A stretch of DNA of 64,000 nt. It comes from an uncultured Mobilibacterium sp. GTDB taxonomy: Bacteria; Bacillota; Clostridia; Peptostreptococcales; Anaerovoracaceae. The notes under the pieces are model-generated. The model was not told the origin of the DNA, did not search any database, and was given only the letters and a program-made list of their open reading frames with translations. The first letter of the stretch is position 1, and each line of letters starts with the position of its first letter. Below are positions 51,401-59,508 of the stretch, one piece after another. The position numbers and the translations under genes were made by a program. The DNA is taken from contig CAMYCF010000006.1 in NCBI GenBank assembly GCA_947254375.1, forward strand, positions 1-64,000. Reading direction: 5' to 3'.

Positions 51401-52166
51401 CGCCACGGCGAACACTTCCGACCTTTCGACCGGTAAAGGCGAGACCGATTACATGTACCCGGACGCGGGAGCGGAGGCGCTCGAAGAAGGCGGAAAGGTA
51501 AAAGACGGCTCTTATGTGATAATGGCCGGTGAGATCGCGGCGGTGAAGATATGGTCCGTCCAAAAGGGTCCGAACGCGGGTAAAATGATGGCGCGACTGG
51601 TGCTCGAAGATTACTTCGGATCGGTCGAGGTCGTGGTTTTTCCGTCCGCATATTCGGAATACAAGGGCCTTATAGAGGAGGGAGCGATCGTGGCCGTAGC
51701 GGGCCGGATCAAGACGGAGGATGAGGCCCCGTCGCAGGTGCTGCTCGACGACATGGCCGCGATAGAAGACATCGATACGCTGAACAGGTCCGGCAGGGGA
51801 CCGAAAGACAGGAGGACGAGATCTTATGACAGCCGTCCGCCTGAAGCATCAAATGTCCAGGAGCACTACGGCGATCCGCTCGGAGACTCAAATGCCCATG
51901 CGGGTCAAAAGCCGACAGGCGGAGGAACATCGGTCACTATAAATGTTACGTACGAAGTCGTGAGGAATTTCGGCGGCGTGCCTGAGCTGATGAACGACCT
52001 CGCCTCGATAATGAGCGAATATCCGGGGAATTCCCCGATGGTGATCGATCTGCCGAACGGCAAACAGTTCAGGGTGAGGAGCGAAAACGGCGTCGACCTG
52101 ACGGGAGACTTGCTGCAAAGGCTCGGAGAAATATTTTCGGAAGAAAACGTCAAGACAGATAACTGA
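48474..52166 (+). CDS. dnaE: DNA polymerase III alpha subunit
   Basis: The 1230-residue protein is the DnaE1-type replicative polymerase. The PHP domain comes first (HLHTEYSLLDGM at residues 5-16, VTDHGVMYG). The polymerase core has GPGRGSAAGSLV and the catalytic MPDIDMDFC. Helix-hairpin-helix and OB regions follow (AGEIAAVKIW, VVVFPSAYSEY). It is somewhat longer than usual because of a Gly/Pro/Ser-rich insertion around residues 1095-1150 before the last folded domain (VTYEVVRNFGGVPEL). Start ATG 48474 follows AAAGGAG. pfkA follows after 10 bases, a common Firmicute arrangement. Confidence 0.96.
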   Translation: MAFTHLHLHTEYSLLDGMARIDKLVERAKEYGMDSVAVTDHGVMYGAVHFYRACKKAGIKPIIGCEVYTAPRGIAEKDRERGHLILLAKNNEGYTNLCKIVSAGFLEGFYVKPRIDKAILGQYSDGIICLSACVAGEVQKLLLAGRYEDAKKEALSLRDIFGGNNFFIEMQNHGVEYDERLIGLQKQLSDETGIPLVATNDVHYIDRKDAYVHDVLLAMQTKTTVMDEKRMRFDNDEFYFKSEEEMRGIFVDMPDVCDRTAEIAERCNVEFVFGEYHLPEFDAPPGKDKSVYLRELCFSGLIERYGEEAAKDGNPYRERLDKELGIIESMHFVDYFLIVWDYVSYAVRNDIPVGPGRGSAAGSLVANCLGITDLDPLKYDLIFERFLNPERISMPDIDMDFCIEGRQDVINYVINKYGKDKVSQIITFGTMKAKAAVRDVARALGEPYSKGDELAKKIPNELHITIEKALEANPDLRDMYEDDPSVRKIIDIAMEVEGMPRNESTHAAGVVISKEPLASIVPLYRSKDDVVATQFDMEVIGELGLLKMDLLGLKNLTMIRHAVDGIEKNRGIRPDFSSQKYDDPAVYKIISDGNTAGLFQLESKGMTDFMKRLKPSRFEDIIAGIALYRPGPMDSIDTYIENSRHPENIKYMHPALEPILNITYGCMIYQEQVMHIVRELAGYSFARSDVIRKAMSKKKMDVMREEKHYFIYGKKDKDGNAEIPGCIENGIPKEAAEEIFDAMMSFGEYAFNKSHAAAYAVISYETAYLKAHYPAEYMAALISGTTDSAAKVSMYMRNCEEMGIEILPPSITKSDADFKVEDGKIRFGLKEIKSVGADVIDTIIEARRKNGGFTDIFDFADAVAGTERGKKPNKKAIAAMIKAGAFDCLHDNRAAMLAIIDQTLDEAQKRAKDIDADQVTFFQLSDDFTEDVKIERELPKVADFTDRQRLAMEKEATGVFLSGHPLDEYGDLIKTYATANTSDLSTGKGETDYMYPDAGAEALEEGGKVKDGSYVIMAGEIAAVKIWSVQKGPNAGKMMARLVLEDYFGSVEVVVFPSAYSEYKGLIEEGAIVAVAGRIKTEDEAPSQVLLDDMAAIEDIDTLNRSGRGPKDRRTRSYDSRPPEASNVQEHYGDPLGDSNAHAGQKPTGGGTSVTINVTYEVVRNFGGVPELMNDLASIMSEYPGNSPMVIDLPNGKQFRVRSENGVDLTGDLLQRLGEIFSEENVKTDN

Positions 52167-52176
52167 GGAGGACCGC

Positions 52177-53148
52177 GTGGATAATATAAGAAAGATAGGC
52201 GTTCTCACAAGCGGCGGAGATTCACCGGGAATGAACGCAGCGATAAGGGCCGTGGTGAGGTTCGGGATAGACCTTCGTTTTGAGGTTTACGGAATCGAGA
52301 GGGGATTCACAGGTCTGATAGAAGGCGATGTCAGGAGGATGGACAGGTTCTCCGTCGCGGACATCCTTCAGAGGGGCGGAACGATACTGAAGACGGCGAG
52401 GAGCGAAAAGTTCATGACGAAAGAGGGCTTTTCAGCCGCCGTAGAAAACATCGGGAAGTTCGGCCTCGACGCACTGATCGTCATAGGAGGGAACGGCTCG
52501 CTCAAAGGCGCAAAAGCGCTGGCGGATGCGGGCGTTCGGGTAGCTTTCATACCGGCGTCGATCGATAACGACCTCGGATACACCGAAGCGAGTATAGGCT
52601 TCGATACGGCCGTAAACACGGTGCTCGACGCGATCACGAGGATAAGGGACACATCGTCGGCACACGAAAGGACGACCGTTATAGAGGTCATGGGCAGAGA
52701 CTGCGGCGACATCGCGCTTTATTCCGGCGTAGCGGGAGGCGCCGAGTTCGTCCTTCTCCCCGAAGTAAAAACGGACATCGAAGACATGATCTACAAGGTG
52801 ACCGAAGGTATCGACAGGGGGAAGATGCATAGTATAATAATAAGAGCGGAAGGGGCAGAGCCGTCATCCGACGAGACGGTCCGTCAGATCTCGCAGAGGA
52901 CCGGCCGTGATGTTCGCCTCGTAGTACTGTCTTACCTGCAGAGGGGCGGATCCCCGACTCTCAGGGACAGGCTGATAGCGACAGATTTTGCCCGCGCCGC
53001 AGTTGAGATCATACGAACGGGCGGATCCGGCTTTGCCGTGGGTCTGTCGTGCGGCGGCGTGACCGATTTTCCGATCGAAGAAGCGATCTCATACACGAAA
53101 CCTTTTGAAAGAAACGTATACGAAGCAATAGATATCCTCAGCAGATAA
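52177..53148 (+). CDS. pfkA: 6-phosphofructokinase
   Basis: The 323-residue enzyme phosphorylates fructose-6-phosphate in glycolysis. GGDSPGMNAAIR (residues 13-24) and the catalytic Ser-Ile-Asp-Asn-Asp are present, with EVMGRDCGD and LQRGGSPT for substrate binding. The ATP/metal loop, usually Gly-Gly-Asp-Gly-Ser, reads Gly-Gly-Asn-Gly-Ser (Asn106), which is unusual. The start is GTG 52177 with GAGGAGG upstream. fbp at 32213 provides the opposing step. Confidence 0.92.
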   Translation: MDNIRKIGVLTSGGDSPGMNAAIRAVVRFGIDLRFEVYGIERGFTGLIEGDVRRMDRFSVADILQRGGTILKTARSEKFMTKEGFSAAVENIGKFGLDALIVIGGNGSLKGAKALADAGVRVAFIPASIDNDLGYTEASIGFDTAVNTVLDAITRIRDTSSAHERTTVIEVMGRDCGDIALYSGVAGGAEFVLLPEVKTDIEDMIYKVTEGIDRGKMHSIIIRAEGAEPSSDETVRQISQRTGRDVRLVVLSYLQRGGSPTLRDRLIATDFARAAVEIIRTGGSGFAVGLSCGGVTDFPIEEAISYTKPFERNVYEAIDILSR

Positions 53149-53177
53149 GTGCGGGGAGACGAAAAGAAGGGGTCGAT

Positions 53178-53756
53178 ATGGATAAGAAATTTATAGTCAT
53201 CTACAGCTCGAAATACGGCACCACGAAAGGATATGCCGAAAGGGTTGCGGACGCCCTCGGCTGCGATGCGGTACCTGCAGATGCGTGCGATTTCGGCGCG
53301 CTCTCCGATTTTGACTGCATAGTTTACGGCGGCTGGATCCGGGGCGGCGGCATAGTCGGCCTTAACAGGCTCAAACCTCATGCAGCCGAGATCGCGGACA
53401 GGCTCGTGATATTCGCGACCGGCATCTCCACCGATATGCCGACCGTTGTGGAAGAGGTAAAAGGGGTAAATTTCGACGACGCGATAAAAGACGTCCCGCT
53501 CGTTTTATGCGGCGGTAAATACGATCCGAAGACCGCATCGGCTTTCGATAAAATGCTGATGGGCATCGCAAAGATGATAGTAAAAGGTAAAGACGAGAAC
53601 GGCGCAAAAATGAAGAACCGACTGAACGTCGGCTCCGACCTCCGCGAAGAGGACGGCGACCTCAAGATCCTGAAAGAGGTCGAAAAGATCACAGGTCTTC
53701 ATCTTTGTGGGGCATCCACCCCGGGTGATGATCACGATCGGCGTTCCGATCTATAG
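53178..53756 (+). CDS. Flavodoxin-domain protein
   Basis: The 192-residue protein starts with FIVIYSSKYGTTKGYAE, the FMN phosphate loop, followed by VYGGWIRGGGIVGL and FATGISTDMP. It is similar in plan to the flavodoxin_5-type protein at 46513. A role as an electron carrier or protoporphyrinogen-oxidase-like enzyme is family inference. Its 3' end overlaps the end of dinB on the other strand by 68 bases. The last residues after TGLHLCG look unlike a fold, so a shift near the end could have lengthened it. Confidence 0.75.
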   Translation: MDKKFIVIYSSKYGTTKGYAERVADALGCDAVPADACDFGALSDFDCIVYGGWIRGGGIVGLNRLKPHAAEIADRLVIFATGISTDMPTVVEEVKGVNFDDAIKDVPLVLCGGKYDPKTASAFDKMLMGIAKMIVKGKDENGAKMKNRLNVGSDLREEDGDLKILKEVEKITGLHLCGASTPGDDHDRRSDL

Positions 53757-54960
53757 TTATGCCGAAGTCGTTGTCGAGAGAGTGAGCGAAGTGTATGGCG
53801 GAATCGCCGAACCGGCTTCGTATCTCATCGAGTGTGCGGTCGAGACGCTCATCCGTCTCGTTTCGCACGGAAAAAATGCTGACCTGCTCCGACGAAAGTT
53901 CGTCCGTGAGGTCGATCGCCGTTATGGTGAGAAGTCTGATAGGCCTGTCACCGTATCCCAGTTCATTGACGAGGGATGTGGCGGCTTTTTTTATTGCAGA
54001 AGTCGTGTTTACGGGAGCGGGGAGGCGCTTTTGTCGGCTCACTTTGGAAAAGTAAGGGTCCGTCACTTCGACTTTTACTCCGCGAGCCTTCTTTTTGTAC
54101 GCGCGAAGCCGGGCCGAGACCATTTCCGAAAGCTCCGATGTCGCAAAAGAGATGTCATCCGCACCCTTGAGATCGCGCCTGAAAGTGATCCCGTGGCCTA
54201 TCGATTTTATATCGTCCTTGAAATTGCAGCTCGCGACCGGCGAATCGTCGAGGCCGTTGGCGTATTTGTGCAGCTTGAGGCCGTGCACACCGAGGAGCGA
54301 CTGCAGGGACGAAGGATCCGCGGCGGCGAGGTCGCCTACCGTCTCTATCCCTATCGACGTGAGCCTGCGCTCCGTAGCTTTTCCGACGTAGAAAAAATCG
54401 CCTACCGGCAGCGGCCAGAGGATGTCCCTGAAATTATCGCGGCTTATAACAGTTGTGGCGTCGGGCTTTTTGTATTCGCTCCCCATCTTCGCGAAGATCT
54501 TGTTGAACGAAACTCCGACGGAAAGGGTGAGACCGTATCTCTCTCTGACCTCGCGCCTTATATCGTCGGCGATCGTCTTCGCATCGCCGAAAAGAGAGCC
54601 GCTCCCCGTGACGTCGAGCCACGATTCATCGATGCTGAAAGGCTCCACGAGGTCCGTGTATCTCCTGTATATTTCGTTGATCTTTCTGCTGTAAAAAGAA
54701 TATTTCTCGTGGTGAGGCGGAAGGAGGACGAGGCCCGGGCATTTTTTCATCGCGGAGCCGACTGTCTCTGCTGTCACGACGCCGTACTTCTTAGCCGCCT
54801 CGTTTTTTGCGAGGATTATGCCGTGTCTTCTTTCCGGATCGCCCGCGACCGCAACCGGCCTGTCCCGAAGTTCGGGGTAGGCGAGAAGTTCCACCGATGC
54901 GTAGAACGAGTTCATATCGCAGTGTAAAATTTTTCTGTCGCGGCGGCTTTCCTTCGACAT
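53689..54960 (-). CDS. dinB: DNA polymerase IV
   Basis: The 423-residue Y-family polymerase has LHCDMNSFYASVE (metal Asp and steric-gate region), the catalytic SIDESWLDVTG, the HhH region (IGIETVGDLAA) and the little-finger domain. It copies past DNA damage. Start ATG 54960 follows AAAGGAG. It converges with the flavodoxin gene, overlapping it by 68 bases, and the last 12 residues are charged. Confidence 0.95.
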   Translation of the reverse strand: MSKESRRDRKILHCDMNSFYASVELLAYPELRDRPVAVAGDPERRHGIILAKNEAAKKYGVVTAETVGSAMKKCPGLVLLPPHHEKYSFYSRKINEIYRRYTDLVEPFSIDESWLDVTGSGSLFGDAKTIADDIRREVRERYGLTLSVGVSFNKIFAKMGSEYKKPDATTVISRDNFRDILWPLPVGDFFYVGKATERRLTSIGIETVGDLAAADPSSLQSLLGVHGLKLHKYANGLDDSPVASCNFKDDIKSIGHGITFRRDLKGADDISFATSELSEMVSARLRAYKKKARGVKVEVTDPYFSKVSRQKRLPAPVNTTSAIKKAATSLVNELGYGDRPIRLLTITAIDLTDELSSEQVSIFSVRNETDERLDRTLDEIRSRFGDSAIHFAHSLDNDFGITIDRNADRDHHPGWMPHKDEDL

Positions 54961-55128
54961 GGCAGGAGCTCCTTTTATCGCGTAAAATCGAACAGACGTT
55001 TGTTATCGATTATAGCACATATTTTACCGTGTTGACAGCCGCATATAAAAGTGCTATAACGGCCGCGGGGAGAGGTTTTTCAGTCGATATATTTAAACAG
55101 ACTGTCCCTGTTGAAAGGAGATGCAGCG

Positions 55129-55479
55129 ATGAATAAGTTGAGTTTGAAGATAATTACGACGGTCGCAGCGGCGGTGCTGATCTATCTTGCACATGCTCAG
55201 CTGTTCGCGGATGTGCCGGTAACGGTTTTGAAAGTCGTCGGGTATGCAATGGTCGCCGTATCTTTGTTCTACATATTCTATGAGGCAAAGCACAATTACG
55301 ACTTTTTCTACGGCACGGCTCAGTCCGCGGGATCGAATGCAAACGGCTCGGTCGTTGCGGGTGTAGGGATCGGTATCCTTGCGACGGCACCGGTAGAAAT
55401 GATCGTCGTCACGGCCGTAATGGTTGTGTACACGGTGATCATCTGTAAAAAATTCGAAACGAAGGCGGAGACCAAGTAG
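55129..55479 (+). CDS. Small membrane protein of unknown function
   Basis: The 116-residue protein has three to four hydrophobic helices: LKIITTVAAAVLIYLAHA, VLKVVGYAMVAVSLFYIF and two in VVAGVGIGILATAPVE and MIVVTAVMVVYTVII. It ends in a basic tail. ATG 55129 follows GAAAGGAG; the TTG at 55111 is less likely. It stands alone between dinB and a convergent radical SAM gene. No family recognised. Confidence 0.55.
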   Translation: MNKLSLKIITTVAAAVLIYLAHAQLFADVPVTVLKVVGYAMVAVSLFYIFYEAKHNYDFFYGTAQSAGSNANGSVVAGVGIGILATAPVEMIVVTAVMVVYTVIICKKFETKAETK

Positions 55480-55542
55480 TCGCTTATAAAACGGAATAAG
55501 AATGCAGCATCGTGCCGTTTCGGCGCCGTACTGCGATAAAAA

Positions 55543-55570
55543 AGCGCCGGCCGGTACGGTCGGTGCTTTT
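55543..55570. terminator. Bidirectional terminator between convergent genes
   Basis: AGCGCCGGCC (55543-55552) pairs with GGTCGGTGCT (55558-55567, two G-T pairs), followed by TTT. An A run lies on the left side. Confidence 0.75.
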
Positions 55571-55607
55571 GCGCGTTCAAACATTATTTCAGGCGCTGTT
55601 TCCGGCG

Positions 55608-57020
55608 CTATTTGTTTTTGTACTTGTACTCGTCCGCGGCCGGATTGTTTTTACTGTGGTTCCACAGATCGTCCGCGACCGGCTTCCACGTTTTAGCGTA
55701 ATCGACGCACTTGCTCGTAAGGTGTTCCGGCGTTTCCGGAGAGATCATGTCGGTGGAGTGAGCTCCCGTGTCGTTGACCATTTTTACGATCCTGCCCGGA
55801 TTTTCAAGCATCGGGCAAGGCCTGAGCAGGTTGTCGTTGAACGGCTGGTTGTCGTGATACGCCTTGAAGAGCGGTTTTTTCATCGCCTCCATTATCGTAT
55901 CCTTTCTGATGTTGGAATCGGAGTAGTGGATGAATACGCACGGTTCCATGTCGCCGTTCGAATTTATGTGGAAGTAGTTCCTTCCTCCGGCTATGCAGCC
56001 GTTGATGTACTCGCCGTCGTTCTGGAAGTCTATCGTGAAGATACCTTCAGGGTAATCCTCTGACCTGATGTGGCGCACCCTGTTGTAAATGTACGTCCTC
56101 TGTTCAGGATTGAGCAGAAGGGCAGGGTTCGCGTCGTTTCCTACAGGCATGTAGTGGAAATACCAAGCGAGCTTGCATCCGTGGCTCGTGAGCAGGTGGA
56201 TGAACTCGTCCGAAGTTACCGCCTTATAGTTCACACTCGTGTAGCAGATCGAAACGCCGTAGAGAAGTCTGTACTTCTGCATGAGGTCCATCGCGTGGAG
56301 CACCTTGTCGTAAGTACCTTCCCCGCGCCTCGAATCCGTGGCGTCTTCGTCTCCCTCCAAACTCATGGCGAACGAAAGGTTCCCGAGCCTTGCGACCTCT
56401 TTGCAGAAGGCTTCATCGATGAGCGTTCCGTTCGTGAATATATGGAACTCGCTGTCGTTGAATTCCTCGGCCAGTCTCAGGATATCCGCTTTTCTTACGA
56501 GCGGCTCTCCGCCTGTGAGGAGGTAGAAATAGCAGCCGATCTCGTTGCCCTGACGGACTATGTCGGCCATCTCTTCATAGGTGAGATTGTTCTTGTAACC
56601 GTATTCGGCAGCCCAGCAACCGATACATTTCATGTTGCAGGCGGAAGTAGGGTCGAACAGTATGGCCCAAGGGATATTACATTGCTCCTTCTCCATAAGT
56701 TCGCATCTCAGGGAGTTCCCGTAATACACCGCGTTGTATGCGACGTTGTTGATGAACTTCTTGATGATGTTCTCGTCTACGGTGTTGACAAGGTTCACAC
56801 CGAACCTGCGCCATTTCGAATCCTCGTTTTCGAACGTTCTTTTAACGTTTTCGATCGCGGCCTTTGCGCTGTTGTTTCCCTTAGGCATAAGATACTCGTC
56901 GATGACGTTGACGACATCGAGAATGCCTTTCTCCGGGTCTTTCTGTATGTGCTTAAAAGCAACATCGACCGCTTTTTGGAATGCTGTTTGCTTAGCGCGA
57001 TCAATAAAAGTCTTTGCCAT
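55608..57020 (-). CDS. Radical SAM protein with SPASM-like C-terminus
   Basis: The protein (470 residues from ATG 57020; GTG 57029 overlaps the ribosome site) has a helical N-terminal region of about 130 residues. The radical SAM cluster motif CNMKCIGCW follows (Cys-x3-Cys-x2-Cys), then YLLTGGEPLV and the SAM-binding barrel. A C-terminal region contains NGCIAGGRNYFHINSNGDMEPCVF, a SPASM-type cysteine stretch. Such proteins modify peptides or other proteins; no precursor peptide was found nearby. Known only as a family widespread in Clostridia, with no assigned reaction. Confidence 0.85.
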   Translation of the reverse strand: MAKTFIDRAKQTAFQKAVDVAFKHIQKDPEKGILDVVNVIDEYLMPKGNNSAKAAIENVKRTFENEDSKWRRFGVNLVNTVDENIIKKFINNVAYNAVYYGNSLRCELMEKEQCNIPWAILFDPTSACNMKCIGCWAAEYGYKNNLTYEEMADIVRQGNEIGCYFYLLTGGEPLVRKADILRLAEEFNDSEFHIFTNGTLIDEAFCKEVARLGNLSFAMSLEGDEDATDSRRGEGTYDKVLHAMDLMQKYRLLYGVSICYTSVNYKAVTSDEFIHLLTSHGCKLAWYFHYMPVGNDANPALLLNPEQRTYIYNRVRHIRSEDYPEGIFTIDFQNDGEYINGCIAGGRNYFHINSNGDMEPCVFIHYSDSNIRKDTIMEAMKKPLFKAYHDNQPFNDNLLRPCPMLENPGRIVKMVNDTGAHSTDMISPETPEHLTSKCVDYAKTWKPVADDLWNHSKNNPAADEYKYKNK

Positions 57021-57159
57021 TTTCGGCACCTCCGTAGCTATATGTTTTAAACATATGCTTTAATATTTAACCATAAAAATCGTCAAAAATCAATCAGGAA
57101 CCTATATTATGTTGCTATAGGAGAAGGGCAATGCAATATGTGCTTTTAAATCGCATAAA

Positions 57160-57199
57160 ATCAAAATACCCTCCTTCCCGTTGCCGGGGAAAGAGGGTA
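57160..57199 (-). terminator. Terminator of the NCS2 permease gene
   Basis: TACCCTC (57167-57173) and GAGGGTA (57193-57199) close a longer imperfect stem with a CCCG/CGGG core. On the minus strand it is followed by TTTTGATTTT. Confidence 0.75.
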
Positions 57200-57264
57200 C
57201 ATGGTTTGTTTGTTTTTACGGGCGGCGGTAAAAACCGATACCGCGCACCTTTTTTACGATATCT

Positions 57265-58638
57265 TTAGTGGAAGCCGATGCCGTAAATAAGGGTGAACAT
57301 ACGGAGCGCGAAGAGCGCGAACGCTACCCACATTACAGGTGCTACGTCTTTGATCTTTCCGGAAACGACTTTGAGGATCACCCATGAAAGCATTCCGAAC
57401 ATGATGCCGTTTGCGATCGAGTAAGTGAAAGGCATCATTACGATCGCCATGAAGCCTCCGACGGTATCGGCGATGTCGCCCTCAAACTCCATGTTTTTTA
57501 CGGAAGAGAGCATGAGGAGCCCGACGTAGATGAGCGCCGGTGCCGTTGCGAATGCCGGGATCGCGAGGAATATAGGTGCGAGGAAGAGGGAAGCGAGGAA
57601 CAGTACTGCGACCGTGCTCGATGTAAGTCCCGTTCTTCCGCCGCTTGCAACGCCTGCAGCCGATTCAACATAGCTCGTTACCGTGGAAGTTCCTACGCAT
57701 GCGCCGAAGATCGTTCCGATAGCGTCGGACAGGAGAGCCTGTTTCGCGCGAGGGAGCTTGCCTTCTTCGTCGAGGAGGTTACCTTTGGAAGCTACTCCGA
57801 TGAGCGTTCCGACCGTGTCGAAGATATCTACGAACAGGAACGAGAACGTTATTACGGCGAACTCGATCAGGTGCTTTCCGACCCATGCGAAATCGAACGC
57901 GAACATCGTAGGCGCTTTAGGGATGAACGATGCGCCGTGGAAATCAGGATAGAGCGAGTACGCTCCCGCGTCGATGTCTACCTGATAGTAACCGGTCGCC
58001 TGCGCGATCATTCCGAGGATCCATGTAGCGAGGATGCCCCAGAGAACGAATCCCTGAACGTTGTAGTGCTTCAGTATAGCGATGACAAGAAAACCGACCA
58101 TGGCGAGAACGAACTGCGGTTTCGAGATCGTTCCGAGGGTCACGATCGTAGCAGGACTTGCAACGACTACGCCGGCTCCCGAAAGGCCGATTATCGCAAT
58201 GAAGAGTCCGATACCTGCCGTTATACCGAGCTTGAGGTTCGTCGGTACGTCGTTGACGAGCTTCTCCCTGAAATTAGTGAAGGAGAGGAGTACGAATACG
58301 ATACCTTCGACCAATACGGCGGCAAGAGCGATCTTCCAAGGATCCTTGATGCCCGCCTCCGCCATAGGTATACAAACGGAGTAAGCGAAATATGCGTTCA
58401 GTCCCATTCCGGACGCCAGAGCTACCGGATAGTTGGCGAGGAACGCCATGATCAAAGTGGCTACCGCCGCGGAAACCGCCGTTGCGGTAAATACAGCCGC
58501 GCGATCCATTCCTGCAGCCGACAGGACCGTAGGGTTGACGGCGAGTATGTACACCATCGAAAGGAAGGTGGTGAGACCCGCGACCATCTCGGTCCGTCTG
58601 TCGGTATGATGTTCTTCTAACTTGAAAAATTTTTCCAT
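57265..58638 (-). CDS. NCS2-family purine permease (AzgA/PbuG-like)
   Basis: The 457-residue protein has 12-14 membrane helices and the AzgA-type signature: an N-terminal FFKLEEHHTDRRTEMVAG, then GMGLNAYFAYSVC with the sodium/proton site region, LFVDIFDTVGTLIGVA and the second substrate-binding helix around GTSTVTSYVESAAG. The family takes up adenine, guanine or hypoxanthine with protons. Start ATG 58638 follows TAAGGAG. It is a one-gene unit with its own promoter and terminator. I found no complete purine riboswitch upstream. Confidence 0.92.
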   Translation of the reverse strand: MEKFFKLEEHHTDRRTEMVAGLTTFLSMVYILAVNPTVLSAAGMDRAAVFTATAVSAAVATLIMAFLANYPVALASGMGLNAYFAYSVCIPMAEAGIKDPWKIALAAVLVEGIVFVLLSFTNFREKLVNDVPTNLKLGITAGIGLFIAIIGLSGAGVVVASPATIVTLGTISKPQFVLAMVGFLVIAILKHYNVQGFVLWGILATWILGMIAQATGYYQVDIDAGAYSLYPDFHGASFIPKAPTMFAFDFAWVGKHLIEFAVITFSFLFVDIFDTVGTLIGVASKGNLLDEEGKLPRAKQALLSDAIGTIFGACVGTSTVTSYVESAAGVASGGRTGLTSSTVAVLFLASLFLAPIFLAIPAFATAPALIYVGLLMLSSVKNMEFEGDIADTVGGFMAIVMMPFTYSIANGIMFGMLSWVILKVVSGKIKDVAPVMWVAFALFALRMFTLIYGIGFH

Positions 58639-58718
58639 GATAGACTCCTTAATATAATGTTCATAGTGTTTCGTACCGGCGCGTCAAAAAATAAAAAAGA
58701 CATGCCGGGCATACGGTT

Positions 58719-58748
58719 ATTATAATGTAGTGATAAGATCTTCTTCAA
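58719..58748 (-). promoter_or_regulatory. NCS2 permease promoter
   Basis: On the minus strand TTGAAG (58748-58743), 18 bases, TATAAT (58724-58719). The leader to the start is about 75 bases and contains no clear riboswitch. Confidence 0.6.
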
Positions 58749-58919
58749 GGGAGAAGGGGGTAAAAGGGGCGGATTTTATCGAAATAAGGCCCTCTTCCGG
58801 TAAAAAGGCGAACGATTCCTCAGAAAACCGCGGTAAAAGTTCACGAAACGCGGCGGCTTGCATTTTACGCGGCTCCTGTTATATCATTGTGCTATCAACT
58901 TCAGCACCGAGGTAAAAAA

Positions 58920-59339
58920 ATGAAAAACAACGATATCAACAAAACTTTTATCACGCGGACCTTCGCGGCCGTCGTCTTTCCGTCGGCGTTTTTTATGCTG
59001 ACCGCATACAAACAGACGGCGACTTCTCACTTCGTGAAGATCCTCATGATAATAATCGTTTTATCGGGGATATCCGTCATCCTTGACAACATAAGGTACA
59101 AGCTCAAGGCCGACAGGGCTGAGCGCAAGACGGGCGTAAGACCGCCGACTCCGAACGAACAGAGGTGGCTCGACAAAAAGGCAGCCGAAAGCGAGAAGCA
59201 GGCAAAGGCGATGTCCGAGACGGGAAAGGCCATGTTCAGCCGCTCAAAGAAGAAGGAAGAACCGCCTGTGTCGAAGGCGGCGAGGAGCAACCCGAAAAAG
59301 GCGAAAAAACTGAGCGACAGGAAAAAAGTAAAGAAATAA
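58920..59339 (+). CDS. Small two-helix membrane protein with a basic tail
   Basis: The 139-residue protein has two hydrophobic helices (residues about 14-26 and 38-55) and then a long hydrophilic, Lys/Arg/Ala-rich region (PTPNEQRWLDKKAAE and a lysine-rich end). It resembles the small uncharacterised membrane proteins often found before rpsB in Clostridia. ATG 58920 follows CCGAGG. No function can be assigned. Confidence 0.6.
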   Translation: MKNNDINKTFITRTFAAVVFPSAFFMLTAYKQTATSHFVKILMIIIVLSGISVILDNIRYKLKADRAERKTGVRPPTPNEQRWLDKKAAESEKQAKAMSETGKAMFSRSKKKEEPPVSKAARSNPKKAKKLSDRKKVKK

Positions 59340-59342
59340 TGC

Positions 59343-59371
59343 TTGCATTGTCGCAGGCCCTATTTTATAAT
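59343..59371 (+). promoter_or_regulatory. rpsB-tsf promoter
   Basis: TTGCAT (59343-59348), 17 bases, TATAAT (59366-59371). The leader to rpsB is about 130 bases and can fold (GCGTACG-type repeats at 59387-59415), possibly an S2 autoregulation site. Confidence 0.7.
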
Positions 59372-59508
59372 GTTTCAGTACGACTGCGTACGCCCGTTTT
59401 TTGTGTACGGCGACGCAAATCCAATAAACACGGTCCGATGATGCTACGGTGCTCCGAAAGGGGTTTTGAGTAATAAATCGGGTCGGAAGAAAAACCGGAG
59501 GTATTAAA

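Noticed and set aside
53707..54927. A 406-codon open frame on the plus strand opposite dinB
   Set aside because: Antisense to a clear Y-family polymerase, no domains recognised.
58639..58730. A purine riboswitch before the NCS2 permease
   Set aside because: The leader is only about 75 bases and I could not find the three-way junction core or an expression platform; only a few similar bases near the -10.
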